Source: Megamerina dolium (taxonomy: Eukaryota > Arthropoda > Insecta > Diptera > Megamerinidae). From it: a DNA stretch of 64,000 nt. Positions 48,062 through 60,606 of the stretch are shown here, in pieces. The stretch's first letter is position 1. Each line of letters starts with the position of its first letter. The stretch spans positions 89,791,807 to 89,855,806 of the forward strand of contig OY978525.1 in NCBI GenBank assembly GCA_963854835.1, written 5' to 3'. Under the pieces are notes generated by a model. That model was not told where the DNA came from. It saw nothing but the letters and a program-made list of their open reading frames with translations, and did no database searches. The position numbers and the translations under genes are program-made.

Positions 48062-48435
48062 CCCTGATGCTTAGCACCCGCGAGTGGCCGGAGACTGAGG
48101 GCCGTTGTTCTATTTGCATACGGTAATTATTTAAGTTGTATGATTTTCGTGGGATAGTACTTCCGTGGTTTACCGTTGCGGCATCGGCTCGCCTCGTCGG
48201 TGTAATAGTCGGCACTGTGGGTTTCTAGTGTTTTAGGCTTTACAGAAGCCACTGTGCAGCCTTCTATGCCTATGTTAAAACACCCGCTGATTGTCCGAGA
48301 CTGCTTATTTGTAAGTTGTACTTATTCGCAGCTATCCTCTATTTCTAAATTTCGTGCACTATCCGCAACCTGTGACCCGTCCGGCAGCCTTTAGCTTGGC
48401 TACCGCGGAATCCCTTTTATTCCGCGGACCGGATA
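48062..48435 (-). other. GC-richer block, possible LINE 5' segment
   Basis: Base composition rises sharply from tgatgcttagcacccgcgag to cgcggaccggat, then drops back. Minus-strand translation has long stretches without stops, for example DSARNLEIEDSCE and SADYYTDEASRCRNGKPRKYY. It abuts the RT relic exactly where an upstream 5' region would lie, so a deletion joining the 5' and RT parts of one LINE is plausible. I do not recognise it with certainty. Confidence 0.35.
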
Positions 48436-51400
48436 AAATATTTATAAAACTGATAATTTTTCAAATTTGCTGTCATTTATTTTCAGTGATACAATCCAGT
48501 ATACAAATTAAAACATTTACCAAGATGCGAAATCTAAAAAGACAAATTTTTTTTAAAATTAAAAACAAGAAGGAGAGCAAATAAAAATAAATGTCTCATT
48601 CAATTTAACAAAACTATACACGTATGCTCTTGTGTTGAAGGGATTGTTTTGTTTGTTTGATTTGTTTTTTTTTTGTACATAAACATCGTACATACATATG
48701 TACACAGCCATACCCCATTATAATATCACTCACTCGCCATGGTATTCATTTTTCATTTCATATTTATTTGTTTTTTCTGTTACTTTTACCGTAATACGGT
48801 ACATAACGTAGATATACATATTATGTTGGTGTTGGTAAGAGGGGAAAATATGTTTTAGTGTAAATTGTTTTACATTGCACTCATGTATTTGCTTGGAGGA
48901 ATGGTATTTGACCTGTAATGGATGTGTATAGTACATACAAACGTCTCAGTCTATGTGTGTGTATAAATACATATATTTCCTGCTGTGTGAATATTATTCA
49001 ACATAGTTGATGGCAGTATTTCTTTGTTAAGTTACAAACGAAATATAATGACTATACAGGGTATTACAAGTGTTCAGAATCTTGACTCAAACACAATTTT
49101 CAATCGAAGTATATATTTAATTTTTTTTATTATAATTACATAATACATAGAATCAATTCCAGAAAAGAAACACAAAAAATTGTTATATATTTGAAACGAA
49201 TAATTCAAAATTTGTTTATACATAGGACTTATTGCAAGCAATTTGGGTATTTAATATTTAAAATTGCATCCTGCTTGTAGTAGGGCCACTTCTCAGGATA
49301 GAAAACCAATACTTATATTCTAGTACAGATTTTGGACTTAACCAATTTGGGAGCGTTATCAAAATAGCAGCTTTAGATATGTCCATTCTCCTATCTGACA
49401 TATGATAACTTTACCAAATGTTGAAATAATTAGTAGAAATTTGACATGGGATACTTTTTGTCTAAGGGTATAGATCCTAATTAGAATGCTCGAGATAGGT
49501 AAAAAATACGCCCGTCAAAAAGATTACCATAGGATTAAAACAAACTGTAATCCTTTATAACTTACTTCTTATTCCACGTAGGACATCAATATTGGACATC
49601 CGTTCCAATTCAGTTACAAAGTCACAGATGCTTTTTAGCTTAAGAGAGCCATTAAGATATTAGATCACACCTACTTTAAACCGCCGCTCAGTCTTCCGAT
49701 GAGGACAGCCATATTTGTCTTTACTGAGTCACCGAGTCACTGCTACGATCTGCTAAATGATCCCACTATAAATTAGTGTAAGTTTGCGATGTATGGAACG
49801 TGAATACATGTGTTAGGATTTGATTTAGCTTTGAAAAAATAGTAACATTGTCATGTTTTGCGATAGCATACAAATTATCATAAAACTATATGTCAAATCT
49901 GGAGTGTTTCGACCAGCTAGCAAGATTTTTTGAATTCAATCCCTATGCTGCAATATTTGATTATCCAGAGTTAAACTATGTCGACTTGTTGATAGACAAT
50001 TACTCAGCAGACCATGTTGAGACGACTGTGGAATGCATACGGATATTAATTATAATTTATAGGCAAGAACTCATCCTGTATATTTCTAAAGCGTATGTAT
50101 GTATATGTTTCTTGACACGTTTAGGCATGTTTCATTAATACTTAAACTCATATGTCACACTTATGCTGCACACACTTATTGTTATGTGAAGTGCAACAAT
50201 TTCTAGTAAATTCTTGTTCAAGTTATTCGTTTTTTCACATTTCCACTACATTTTCACACGTGTGTGCAAAAAAATCCCTTCTGGCCATTTACGTTGCACA
50301 ACCAGTTAGAAGAATAACAAAAGCAGATTTATCTAAAATGTTTTATTTTCTTTTTGTTTTTCGCCCCTCATATGAATGGGTTGTTGCTGCTGTTTCTGCT
50401 ATAAATATATAGCTGATGTGCTTTTGCTGTAGCCTGGTGCGTTGCAACAAATATGCGTGTGTGTGTGTATGTATATGTGTGTGATTAATTGCTAACATTT
50501 GCATCAGGTGTGTGAGTGCCATGCTCTCATACAGACCATTATATATGCACATGTATTTATATACATATTTATGTAGGTGTGTGTGTGAAAAATTATTTAT
50601 TATTTTTATTACATTCTTTTACTCAGTTGTTATTTTTTGATTGCCTCTCGCTAGAGGTATATATCGAAATTCAAAAACGAAATACAGACAAATGAAGAGA
50701 AATAAATATAAATAGTAGACATATACATGTTTAATATATGTGTAGGTACTTGAATAAATTCTTCCAAAAATGTAACTAAATTAAAGTAGACCACATAAGT
50801 ATTTCTATGCATTCTTAGTAAAATATGTAGTGCATAAAAGCATTTTGAAAAAGAGTGAATAGTCCTTTAAATCACTATCATCATCATTAGGCCTTTATAT
50901 ACATGCTAGTATATTTATTTATTATATTGCATACATATATGTGTATGTAAGGCTGAAATGTATTTACTATTCAATTAAAAATGTTGCTATTACAACACAT
51001 ATCATGCTTTATTGAAGAAATAATATAAATAAAAATAAATGCGATTTTTCAATCATAAAATTCATTTTTCACTCTCACTTTTTTTTTTTACTTTTTTTCT
51101 CTTTATTGTGGAATGAATGAATAATCGAATTATAACCAATAGAGATTTTACTCTTTATGCAAATTCAAATCAAAAAAGTTTCAACACGAATTCAACTTAA
51201 GCCACCCAATATATGATCACAAAATTCTAACGATTATTTCGTGTGAGCTATGAATATATGTTATAGCACCTTATGTATGTGTGTGTTTGAGCATGATTGA
51301 ACATTTTATATATGCTTTTATATATGTAGTATGAATGTAATTGAAGTTGTAACAAAATTTTCAATTGCTCCTAAATTTATAACATATGGGTTTACATACG

Positions 51401-54400
51401 ACTGTTGTGTGAAAAATCTTGTCAATTTTATATACATTGTCACGAGAATCTATTGGATATCGAAAGGAACATCCGTGGGTTAGAATGATTATATTTTTGG
51501 TGCTAGCAATTTTTTGAAAATATAATTTCGATGAAAAATTTAAATTTAAAAATTGAACATTTCTATCAAGATTCTGTAGATCACGTGAGAATGAATGCCA
51601 TAAAGTTCAAGGTAACAACCAAACTAATTTCGGATCAACGTTTTTATACAAGTATTTGGTACTAAAACCGCAACTAGAAATTTATTCAACACTAGTTCTA
51701 GTCTATTTCTGTTTTTAGTTATCGTTGTTGTTGTTGAAGTTTATCATCACATATCAATACATTTTCCTCATATACTCGTAGTTTGCTTGAGACCCTAAAG
51801 CGAAATTTCCACTCTGATGCTAATTGTTCCAATTGATGCTAAATGCAAAAGAATTAAAATCTTTTTATTAGACTTTGCAAGGGTTGAGAGTAAATTATTT
51901 TAAGCAACCCTTTAATGATGATTGAGTCATATAGACAGTATTCAAGTCATAGGATATCTGCATATATAGAGAAGTGGTTCTACCAAGCTCATTTTTTACG
52001 CAGTATAGTAGGTATGGGTTTGTATGAGAGCTTTATTAGATAGTGGGTCGATTCATTCGTTTCGTTATTATTTCATTATTAAGCTATGCGTCAAATACCA
52101 CTGTACAAGAGGGAATAAAAAGTGAAGTTCAAACGGGCTCCAGTGAGCGTAGTAGTTTATCGATCATACCCATTTTCAATAGAATTTCAAATTTCGTCAA
52201 ATTTCAACCGTTTTTCAATTTATCATGCGAATCAAACTGGTTGCCAAAATGAGTACACTTGTGTGCAGAATATAGAAAAAAAAACAAGTGAAAAACAATA
52301 AGACTACTTACTTATTCATTCCAATTTGCAAGCGATTAGTAGTAAAATGGTCCAGTTATTATAATCTTCTTAGAAAAGGAAATGTTGATACAATGTTTGT
52401 GTTGGTCAATGTTTTGTCGAATTTCTGGCAGGATAAACAGTTCAAATCTACTGTGAGCAATATAGCGTAGCTGACCCATCGAAAGTATTTACTCTCTGAA
52501 TCAGTATTTTATCTGAGGTGGGCTAAAATAGATAGCTATCAATCAATTGATATTATTGTACATGAATAGTACGTTCCTTTACAAAACTTTTCAAATTACC
52601 TACATTAATAAAACATGCAATTGTATAAAGGTAATGCAATACCATCGCATCAACAACACTTGTGTAGGTGTAGTACGAGTATAGCATGCTCAGACACATC
52701 TGCCACTCAATCCGTTTGCTAAATCAATTAAAAGCCAAAATGCTGCTTCGCTACACTAGCTAAAATGTTGTAATTCAAAATCGTTATTTATTTATATATG
52801 TTTGGTTTTTTTTACATTCTTGCTTTTACAGCATGAAATACTCTACGTACGTCAATGACGCCAAGGCTGCTCAGTAAAACATCAGCCGTTGTTTAATAGA
52901 AATGAAGCTATTTTTTGTTTGTTTTGTCATTGAAGTGGCTTTTCAGATTTCATGCACATTGAACACCTGTACGCGATTTTTGTATTTTTTCTTCTTTATT
53001 GAAGCAAACGCTCATTCAATACTCATATTTTCAGTTGTTTTTTTTCACATTCAACCACACACCCGACAACGATATACATGGCTCGCCTGTTGGCTCATAA
53101 GGGCCACCTCAATTTGATTTATTGACAATTCATATTAAATTATGCAGCATGCTGTCTAACATGGAGATGCGGTTGTTATTGTTTTTTCATTTCTCGCGCT
53201 CCCTTTCATATTGCATTCTAAGCATATTTTTTAGGGCATTTATCATTTTTATCACTCCCTAAATGTGTGCGATAAATTTCAAAGGCTGTAGTAGCTAAAA
53301 TTTTTCCATTTAATACAGTCTGGTACAACTGTACATACATTACATATATGTAAGTTAATAGATTTTTTTGTCTTTTACCATATGTAGGTTCAGGTACATA
53401 CGAGTAGAGCACCTACTTACATACGTCCTCATAAATAGACATATTTGTACATTTATACTCCATCATGTCGATAATTCAATTTTTTCATTGCTCGCATGTG
53501 TTTGTGTGTGTGGTCGAGTCATAATTTTTCAATATACTCAACATAAATTTTGCGATGTTTTCACATTTGTGTTTGACACCAATTTGTCAAAAAGGCATTT
53601 TGCTTATGTAGTACCTACGATTATTTTATGGCTTCATTGTGGCACATGATATGATCGTATAGCGAATTGTGGCATATTTACATCGCATATAGATACACAT
53701 TGACATATCATTTAGATTGTATGTATTTGAGTTGATATAAATATAAATATTCTCTACATAAACATACACACATATGTGTATTTGGTATTTTTGGTAGCTT
53801 AAACAGAAGCAGCTTCCATTTTGCTGTTATTGTCGTTTAATAAGTCAATATGTTGTTAGCGCTAAACCGACCACATTAGCCAATTTAAAATTGCTGTAAT
53901 TTGAGTTTTATGGTTGGCTGATGAACGAGTAGACATGCAAGTCTTTGCGCATGCATATGTACACATACAAATCAGGTATAATATACAGCTTACAATGTAC
54001 TAGTTTATTGAGTGAATAGTAAACAAGTTTATTGAGTAACGTTGTCAAGCTGAAATGCGCTATATGCGCTATATGTATGCGTATTATCAATTACATTTTT
54101 TTTTTGTATATGCAAAATTTATGTAGATTTACATTTAACAGTTGTTACATTTTCGGTTGCATGGATTCTAAAGTTTCAGACAAAAAAGAAAGTTTTATTT
54201 ACATGACACACTTTATAATCTATCCATGTAATGTATAGAGGTTGGAGCAACTTTTTCTAAACTATCTTAAAATATCAGTCACCTCCCTATAACCACATCA
54301 TACAGGTTATTCCAAGTATTTTTAAGTAGTTTGCTATGCATCAAATTTTTTCAACATTATGGTTCCAAGGCTGACAACTAAGGTACAAATTTCGTAATTC

Positions 54401-54769
54401 ATGTTGTTTTTTAAGTGGTAATTAAACGACATTTAATAACAGTTCGGTTGCTGATACTTACGTGGAAGGTGATGTTTTTATCTGCCGAAGAGAGGTGACA
54501 AAAACGAAAGTGTAAATATCTGTTTCTAATTCGAGTGACGGTCATATTCAATTGTGCTATGTCGGTATGTCTAACTGTATGTCTGTCTGATACAAATAAA
54601 GAACTTATATAACTACTTAATTTACATACTCGATATTTGTGGCTCTTTCTTTATATCTTGATTTCTATATATTTTTAAACCTTTTTATTATATTTGGTTA
54701 AATTTTGATATTTTTTACAGATGTGAATGTTTTAGTTATTAAATGATTTGGATATGGATATTTGGATAA
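48436..54769. other. 6.3 kb with no recognisable gene
   Basis: AT-rich, with short GT microsatellites near 50455-50481 and homopolymer T runs. Frames such as 49890-50138 show no family motif. No element ends are found. This is the longest transposon-poor stretch of the window. Confidence 0.5.
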
Positions 54770-54931
54770 TACAAGGTGGCTGATGAATATTGCTACATTA
54801 AGAAACTCAAATAACTTTTTCTTAAATTCATTTAGTTCACTTTTTCTTTTTTTGCTTGAAAGATAATACATTTTTATTATGCATAGGTTAATTAGCTTTA
54901 AAAATAATTGATCTTAAATGGTCTGACGCAT

Positions 54932-56427
54932 TTTTTTTTTATTTTTTTTTATTTTTTTTTTTTTATTGAATCTTTCTTAAATACAAGAAACTAACAATAA
55001 GTATTCAAATCTTACAAACTAAATAAAACTATGTGATATCCCCTACGTTCCATCACAATTTGGTGAGTCGCGAGATGTAGCAATTTTACAGCATATTCAG
55101 TGTGTCTTTTCTTTTTAATCGACGATGCCCCTTGCTCAGCAACAATTGCCTAGCAAGGGGATTCGGATGATTGTGTAATTTTTGAATGTAGCTTCTGCAG
55201 GACATTGCAACTTCCTCAGAAATTGTGGATACATTTAAATCTCGATGGATGTTAACGTTCCTCATATACCAAGGCGCATTTACAATAATTCGCAGACACT
55301 TGGATTGTATTCGCTGCAATTTTTCGATATTAGAGGGAGATGCGGTGCCCCAAAACTGAATACCATAAGTCCAGATTGGTTTCAGGATTGCTTTATATAA
55401 TAGCACTTTGTATTCAAGATTCAACTTTGATCTTTTGTGTAACAGCCACCATAACTGATTCATTTTAAGCTTGATCTGAGTTTTCTTTGCCTCTATGTGA
55501 TTTTTCCATGTCAGCCTTCTGTCGAGGTGAATACCCAAGTACTTTGTTGAGGAACATTGTGGAACTGATTGGCCATTAATTTTAAGTGGGGGACATGTAT
55601 CTAGCCTTAGCGTGAAGGTTACATGTACGCTCTTTGATTCATTGACTTTTATACGCCATTTTGCTAGCCAGATTTCGAGAGAATCGACATGAGTCTGCAG
55701 GAGTTTAGTAGCTTCTATGGGATTAGAGCGAGAGCACAATATTGCCGTATCATCAGAAAAGGTCGATATGAATGTATGTGGGGTAATCATGCTCTCCATA
55801 CTCTCATACTTTCACGCTCTTCACACTCTCTACGTTGTATACTTTGTTTGCATATTGACATATTTCAATATATTTAATCATTTCTTTTTACTCTCTGCTT
55901 GTTATGTTATAGAGAAATTTGGTATAAACTGTATATCAATATATAACTGTAGAACATAATTTCATACGTATGTACTAGCTTTTATCTAAATATACTTAAG
56001 TTAGATCAATTAATCTGCTACACACCGTGGACGTGGACGAACATCAATTTATAAATTAATCTCCAATATTATTATATTATTTTCACATGAACAATAAACT
56101 GAACTTAAACTGAAATCAAGTCAACATGTATAGTTATTGTTGGGCATATCTGAAGTGTATAAGAGATACAGTAAGGGACCCAAAACGCTTCCTTGAGGAA
56201 CGCCAGCGTGAATATCCAATGGATTTGTTGTGTAATCCTTGTGATGTACGAGAAATTGTCTTTTCGTGAGGTAGCTACTAAGCAATGAGGAGACATTTGC
56301 AGGCAGTAATAGTTTAAGTTTGTAAATAAAGCCATCGTGCCATACTTTATCGAAAACTTGAGTGATATCAAGAAAGACAGCTGAGCAATACTTTTTTTCT
56401 TCAAAAGTGTTCCTTATCAGAGTTACA
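54932..56427 (-). pseudogene. Jockey-like LINE copy J1, 5'-truncated, interrupted
   Basis: On the minus strand the reverse transcriptase reads KYCSAVFLDI, DKVWHDG, HAGVPQGSVLGPLLYLLYTSDMP (about 56130-56404). After an LTR insertion it continues with TFSDDTAILCSRSN (motif C as SDD; the sister copy has ADD), LAKWRIKVNESKS, STKYLGIHLDRRLTWKNHI and LYKAILKPIWTYGIQFWGTAS (55086-55775). The 3' UTR ends attcaataaa followed by poly(A). Jockey-clade RTs have this order and lack RNase H. The 5' region, including the endonuclease, is absent and at least one frameshift splits the RT. It could not move by itself. Confidence 0.9.
55777..56126. mobile_element. Solo LTR
   Basis: This 350-bp insert starts TGTGGGG and ends CAACA, flanked by a 4-bp duplication tgta (55773-55776 and 56127-56130). 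The sister LINE copy at 60607-61710 has the uninterrupted site (on that strand ctatacattcatatcg), which proves the insertion boundaries. TG...CA ends plus a short duplication are diagnostic of LTR elements; a 4-bp duplication is usual for the Ty3/gypsy group. An aataaa signal lies at about 56092-56097. No internal genes remain, as expected after LTR-LTR recombination. Confidence 0.88.
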
Positions 56428-56476
56428 ATAGGTTAATTAGCTTTAAAAATAATTGATCTTAAATGGTCTGACGCAT

Positions 56477-57685
56477 GTGCGACATTTATCAGAAAGTTAT
56501 TCATTATTGCCTGGAGGGTTGTAGCGGGAATTGCCTCAATTATCATTTGAATTGATTGCTTCAAATAATTCAAATTTGTTGGTTTGGTTTTATAAACTTC
56601 CTGTTTGCAATATCCCCACAAGAAAAAAGTAGGTGGAGTAAGGTCAGGAGACCTTGAAATTGGGGAATTTTCGATTCTTTTTTGGTGTAGTTCTGGAAGG
56701 AAAAACTCTTTCAACATCTTTAAGTAACGGTCTCCATTGACCGTAACAGTAACGCCGTTTTCTTCGAAAAAGTAAGGTCCGACAATGCACTTTGATGAAA
56801 CTGTACACCACACTGTGACGTGAAGTAGGTGTAATTCCGTCTCATGGCGTATCTGTGGGTTAGGATCACTTCATATCCGACAATTTTGTTTAGTAATATT
56901 GCCGTTCAAATCAAAATGGGCCAGATCAGACATAAAAATGCGGTTCAAGATGTTTCCGTCCTCTTTCGCCATTTGGATGAACTTCTCGCAAAATTCCAAG
57001 CGAATTGGCATGTCTCCTGTATTCAGTTGGCTTGTTAGTTGAATTTTATATGGGAATAAGTTTAAGGGTGCCGTGGCTCAGTGGTTAGTGTATTGGCCTT
57101 CTGATCTGTAGGTCGTGGTTCAATCCCCGGCTCATGCTTAGCAAATTTATTATCGAAAAGATTTTTCTTTCGAACGGTACCCACCTGTCGGCAAGCAATT
57201 GGTAATTCTTCCGACAGTAACAACTTGCCATGAAAAAGCTTCTAAAAAGAACTCTGTGACAAAGCTCAAAAAAAGTGATGTCATAAGTGTTCTTCCGTTC
57301 GAAACCGGCTAAAATAAGTAGGTCCCTTCTAATACTGTCCAAAATTTAACACGCACAACAGTAATTGAAGAGAAGCTCGGCCAATGATCCCTTCGGAGCT
57401 TTAAGTGCCACATATTTATTGCAGTGACTGTCCGCTGATATTCATTTGAGCAGATAAGCTCCTTGTCGAAACTGTAGGATTGGCTTGTATGGTAGCAGCT
57501 ACAGCAGCTATTGTTTCCTGTGTCCGAATTGAGGGTTCGCGATGATAGGGTATTCTTGCGATTGTCGCACGCTCGGCAAAATTATTCACGAGCCTCATTA
57601 TAGTGCATCTGCTCGGAGGAGTGCCGCCAAACGGGCGATAGCGACACATAATCCGAATTCTTGTTTCATTATCCCAATCTTTCAT
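56477..57685 (-). pseudogene. Mariner M2 transposase, fragmented
   Basis: The N-terminal part (57421-57685) reads WDNETRIRIMCRYRPFGGTPPSRCTIMRLV, then IRTQETIAAVAATIQANPTVSTRSLS, helix-turn-helix regions. Beyond the SINE it resumes with LKLIP, a QLNTGDMPIRLEFC-like stretch, FMSDLAHFDLNGNITKQNCRI (first catalytic Asp), VTVWCTVSSKCIVGPYFFEENGVTVTVNG and LPELHQKRI. It then jumps to SPDLTPPTFFLWGYCKQEVYKTKP. The whole second catalytic block (QQDGA.CH) is deleted, and LTPLDF has become LTPPTF, so the third Asp is lost too. It is catalytically dead. Confidence 0.87.
57066..57420 (+). repeat. Full-length tRNA-derived SINE, copy S6
   Basis: Plus orientation: head gggtgccgtggctcagtggt, B-box-like ggttcaatcccc, body, then agtgccacatatttatt as a very short tail. 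It interrupts the mariner M2 transposase between the SLQ and LKLIP codons. No target duplication is seen, and several codons expected there are missing. Confidence 0.92.
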
Positions 57686-57802
57686 TTTCGTTAAACTTAA
57701 AGATGAATCGATTGAATAAAGAAGAAATGGAACAGATATGTTATATAGGAAGAAGTTATTACGTTTTCTTTAGGTAGCAGCTTTCATCAGCCACCCTGGT
57801 TA

Positions 57803-58489
57803 TGGTAAACAAAGATCGAAGATCAAAGATCGAAGGTGAAATTCATATTAAGAGCTGCCGAAATTTTCGTTGCGTATCGAATTTTCCCGGTAACAGAATT
57901 GTTTTTTACTTTTTGGCGACTAAACAATAATTTTAAACAATTTTTATTAATTTCATGCAGGTCTAAAGTCATGAGTACCAAACAACAACAATTTATATTT
58001 TCGTGAGCTACTTTTAATGGCGCATTTTTATTATTTTCTATTTACAATATAATAGATGGAGAACTTGTTCATGATTTGAGCATATCTGCAGAAAATCACC
58101 ATTTTTATATATAAATTAACATAACGAATTCTTTATTTTACTCCATGCCAAAGACGAACTGTTCTTGTAATCATCATATAAAAAATGAAAAAAACAACAT
58201 TTTTTTGGTGGATTGATGAGACTCAATATGTTTACGAACTATATTATTTTAAATGCCAATATTTTAATTAAAAAAGAAATTCTAAACGGTACCAAGAATG
58301 CAACCCTACAAATACTATGAAAATTATGAATATATGGTATATACATATAAGCTACAACTTATTTTTTGAAATTATATAAAAGGTTTTTCATTAAGGACAT
58401 AACAATTTTATCTATTATTAAAACACAGAAATATTTGAGATATTGAGTTCAAATTTATTGTGGATATATTGCAAGCATTACATTTTATG
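57803..58489. other. No recognisable gene
   Basis: AT-rich, with nothing identified apart from the near-repeat aaagatcgaagatcaaagatcgaag at 57811-57835. Confidence 0.4.
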
Positions 58490-59165
58490 AATGAAATTCG
58501 ATTTCGGTCATATGACCACCATGAGCCCGTTTACAGCGGTCGATTTTTTAAACCCAATTTTCCACCATTTTAGCACACATTTCGACCGGAACGTTGGCAA
58601 TTTCGAGTTGGATGTTGTCTTAGAGCTCGTCTAAAGTTGCTGACTTGTTGGCAAAGACCAGTGACTTGATAAAGCCCCATAAAAAGAAATCCAATGGTGT
58701 TAGATCGCATGAACGAGGCGGCCATTGGACCGGACCATTTCTCGAGATAACACGTTCACCGAAGTTGCCTTGCAATAAATCGATTGCGACGTGTGCTGTG
58801 TGGCTAGTGGCGCATCTTGTTGAAACCACATATCGCTGATATCAAGTTTATCCAATTCTGGCCACAAATAATCTTCCAACATAGCACGATAGCGCTCTCC
58901 ATTGACGGTAACATGACGGTCGTTTTCATCCACGAAAAAATACGGCCCAATCACACCTTCGGCATGAAAACCGCACCAAACAGTAACTTTTTGCGGGTGC
59001 AACGGTGTCTCAAGAAGCACTTGTGGGTTTGTTGCTGACCAATAACGCATATTTTGCTTATTGACAAATCCATTGAGCCACAAATGAGCTTCGTCGCATT
59101 CGTGATTTTTCGCTGTTAAAGTTGCGACCACCGACTCAGAAATTCGGTAGTAATTTTTAATACCA
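58490..59165 (-). pseudogene. DD41D mariner-like transposase C-terminal half, copy M4
   Basis: Minus strand: ECDEAHLWLNGFVNKQNMRYW (motif around the first catalytic Asp, D in the CDEAH context), QKVTVWCGFHAEGVIGPYFF, RHVTVNGERYRAMLEDYLWPEL, MWFQQDA (second Asp), then after a one-base shift ATSHTAHVAIDLLQGNFGERVISRNGPVQWPPRSCDLTPLDFFLWGF (third Asp). Correcting for that shift I count 41 residues between the last two Asp, the same spacing as M1. The N-terminal DNA-binding half is missing past 59165. It is a different sequence family from M1 and M2, and inactive. Confidence 0.87.
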
Positions 59166-60606
59166 TGATGAAAATGTTGACTTTAACTAACGTTTTGACA
59201 TTGACAGTTGATTAAAAAAGTTTAAGGGTGCGTTCATATAAAGATATGAAAATGTTATGTCCCAAAAACGTTATCGGAAGAAGATAATATTTCGTAAGGT
59301 TTACTTTCTCATATAAAGACAACTTTTCATTGCTATCCCACGAACAAAAATAAATGTAAAACTGTGTACCCGTGTCGCTTTATAGGACTTGGAAAAATGC
59401 CATTCACTAATGTAAAACAACTCGTAACTACAAAATAGTCAAGAACATACGACCATGGCTTATCCATGCATAAAATTTACTAGTAAAACAAAACTTTTCA
59501 AAACATAAGCATTTTGATCCATATTAAAATTTCACTAAATACATATTTATAAACAACAATAGCGCTTATAGTATCTAATGCCAGTGAATTAGAGTGATAT
59601 AACGAACTGCATTCAATTTCATTAAGTAAAATGCATATTTATTTATATATTTCGACTTCATATAAAGCTATTTGTATTTAGTATTGTGTAAATTTTACCT
59701 ACTATTTCCATATTAATTCAACTAGAATTTTATAATGTTTGAGTGTATGTATATACCTCCTCATATATTTGTGGTTGCTATGCAGGGAACGCACCACTTG
59801 TGTATTTAGTTTTATTTGCATTTTTTGTTGTAGCGCTTAATATTCGTAATAATCTGAGCTACAACTGCGATTATGAAACGCACTAATATTTTCATTTACA
59901 GATACATTAGTACATATAGTAATATGCCTGCAATTGTATTAATAAGTTCATGCTAAATATTTGATAATCGAAAATATGTACAAATTTTAATTGAATTGTA
60001 TTGTATACATTTGAATGCTGATGCATTTAATATTTTATTTAAAAACTTTGTCATTTGGTATTTAGCTAATGGCTGTTTTGAGTTTAAATTTAATATTTTA
60101 TTTCATAAAACTCATTTTTAGCCATAAATTATTGTATTGCATTTACGCACAAATTATTTCATTTGTGGTACATTTCATTATATTTACCTGTATAAGTACA
60201 TATATGAAATCGCCTCAACATAAACCAAAAATCGTTTATATAATTAATTTAGCCTTAAAATATGTTTTAATTATGCAAAAATTATGTTTGAATACATTTC
60301 TGTACATAACAATGTACATCATTAAATATGCAATGTATATTTGTACTATTTTACTATTGTAAGAGACAAAGGATAATATTCTAAATAAACCTATACATTA
60401 TTAGAAATATTTCATTGTTGAAAAAATTAATAAAAGTTATAGCATATAGGTACTGTGGTTTTCAACTTTGATAAACATTTGCGAATATTCACTATATTTA
60501 GCACAATAGATCTTTTAGGATGCAGTATTTGGCTTTTGGTCAACCTGCTTTTTAAATAATCATTTACTATGTAGTTAACATCACGTATGTATCATCATGT
60601 AGAAAA
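59166..60606. other. No recognisable gene
   Basis: AT-rich. The 97-codon frame at 60069-60362 is a Leu/Ile/Tyr-rich low-complexity run and not convincing. Confidence 0.4.

Larger units (their letters stand above)
54883..56476. repeat. 49-bp direct duplication flanking LINE J1
   Basis: 54883-54931 and 56428-56476 are identical over 49 bp (start ataggttaattag, end gtctgacgcat). The left copy meets the LINE poly(A) tail (a T-run on this strand) and the right copy meets the truncated LINE 5' end, so this is the target-site duplication of J1. The right copy is contiguous with mariner coding sequence. Confidence 0.95.
54771..57801 (-). mobile_element. Mariner copy M2 with nested insertions
   Basis: Imperfect inverted ends: caaggtggctgatgaa near 54772, and at the right end ttcatcagccaccctgg near 57783-57799, continuing inward as similar sequence for about 50 bp. 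Both ends lie next to TA. The element holds a jockey-like LINE (54932-56427) and a SINE (57066-57420). Without these and the 49-bp duplication it is about 1.1 kb, normal for mariner. The transposase pieces all read on the minus strand. Confidence 0.85.

Noticed and set aside
48062..48435. Ribosomal RNA fragment, suggested by the higher GC content
   Set aside because: I could not recognise any conserved rRNA core sequence, and the strand has a protein-like frame beside an RT relic.
57066..57137. tRNA gene candidate
   Set aside because: A tRNA-like head with A and B boxes, but it continues into the SINE body and recurs in six copies. It is a SINE head, not a free tRNA gene.
59215..59230. aagtttaagggtgc shared with the left flank and start of SINE S6
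   Set aside because: Only 14 bp, with no further SINE sequence; probably chance.
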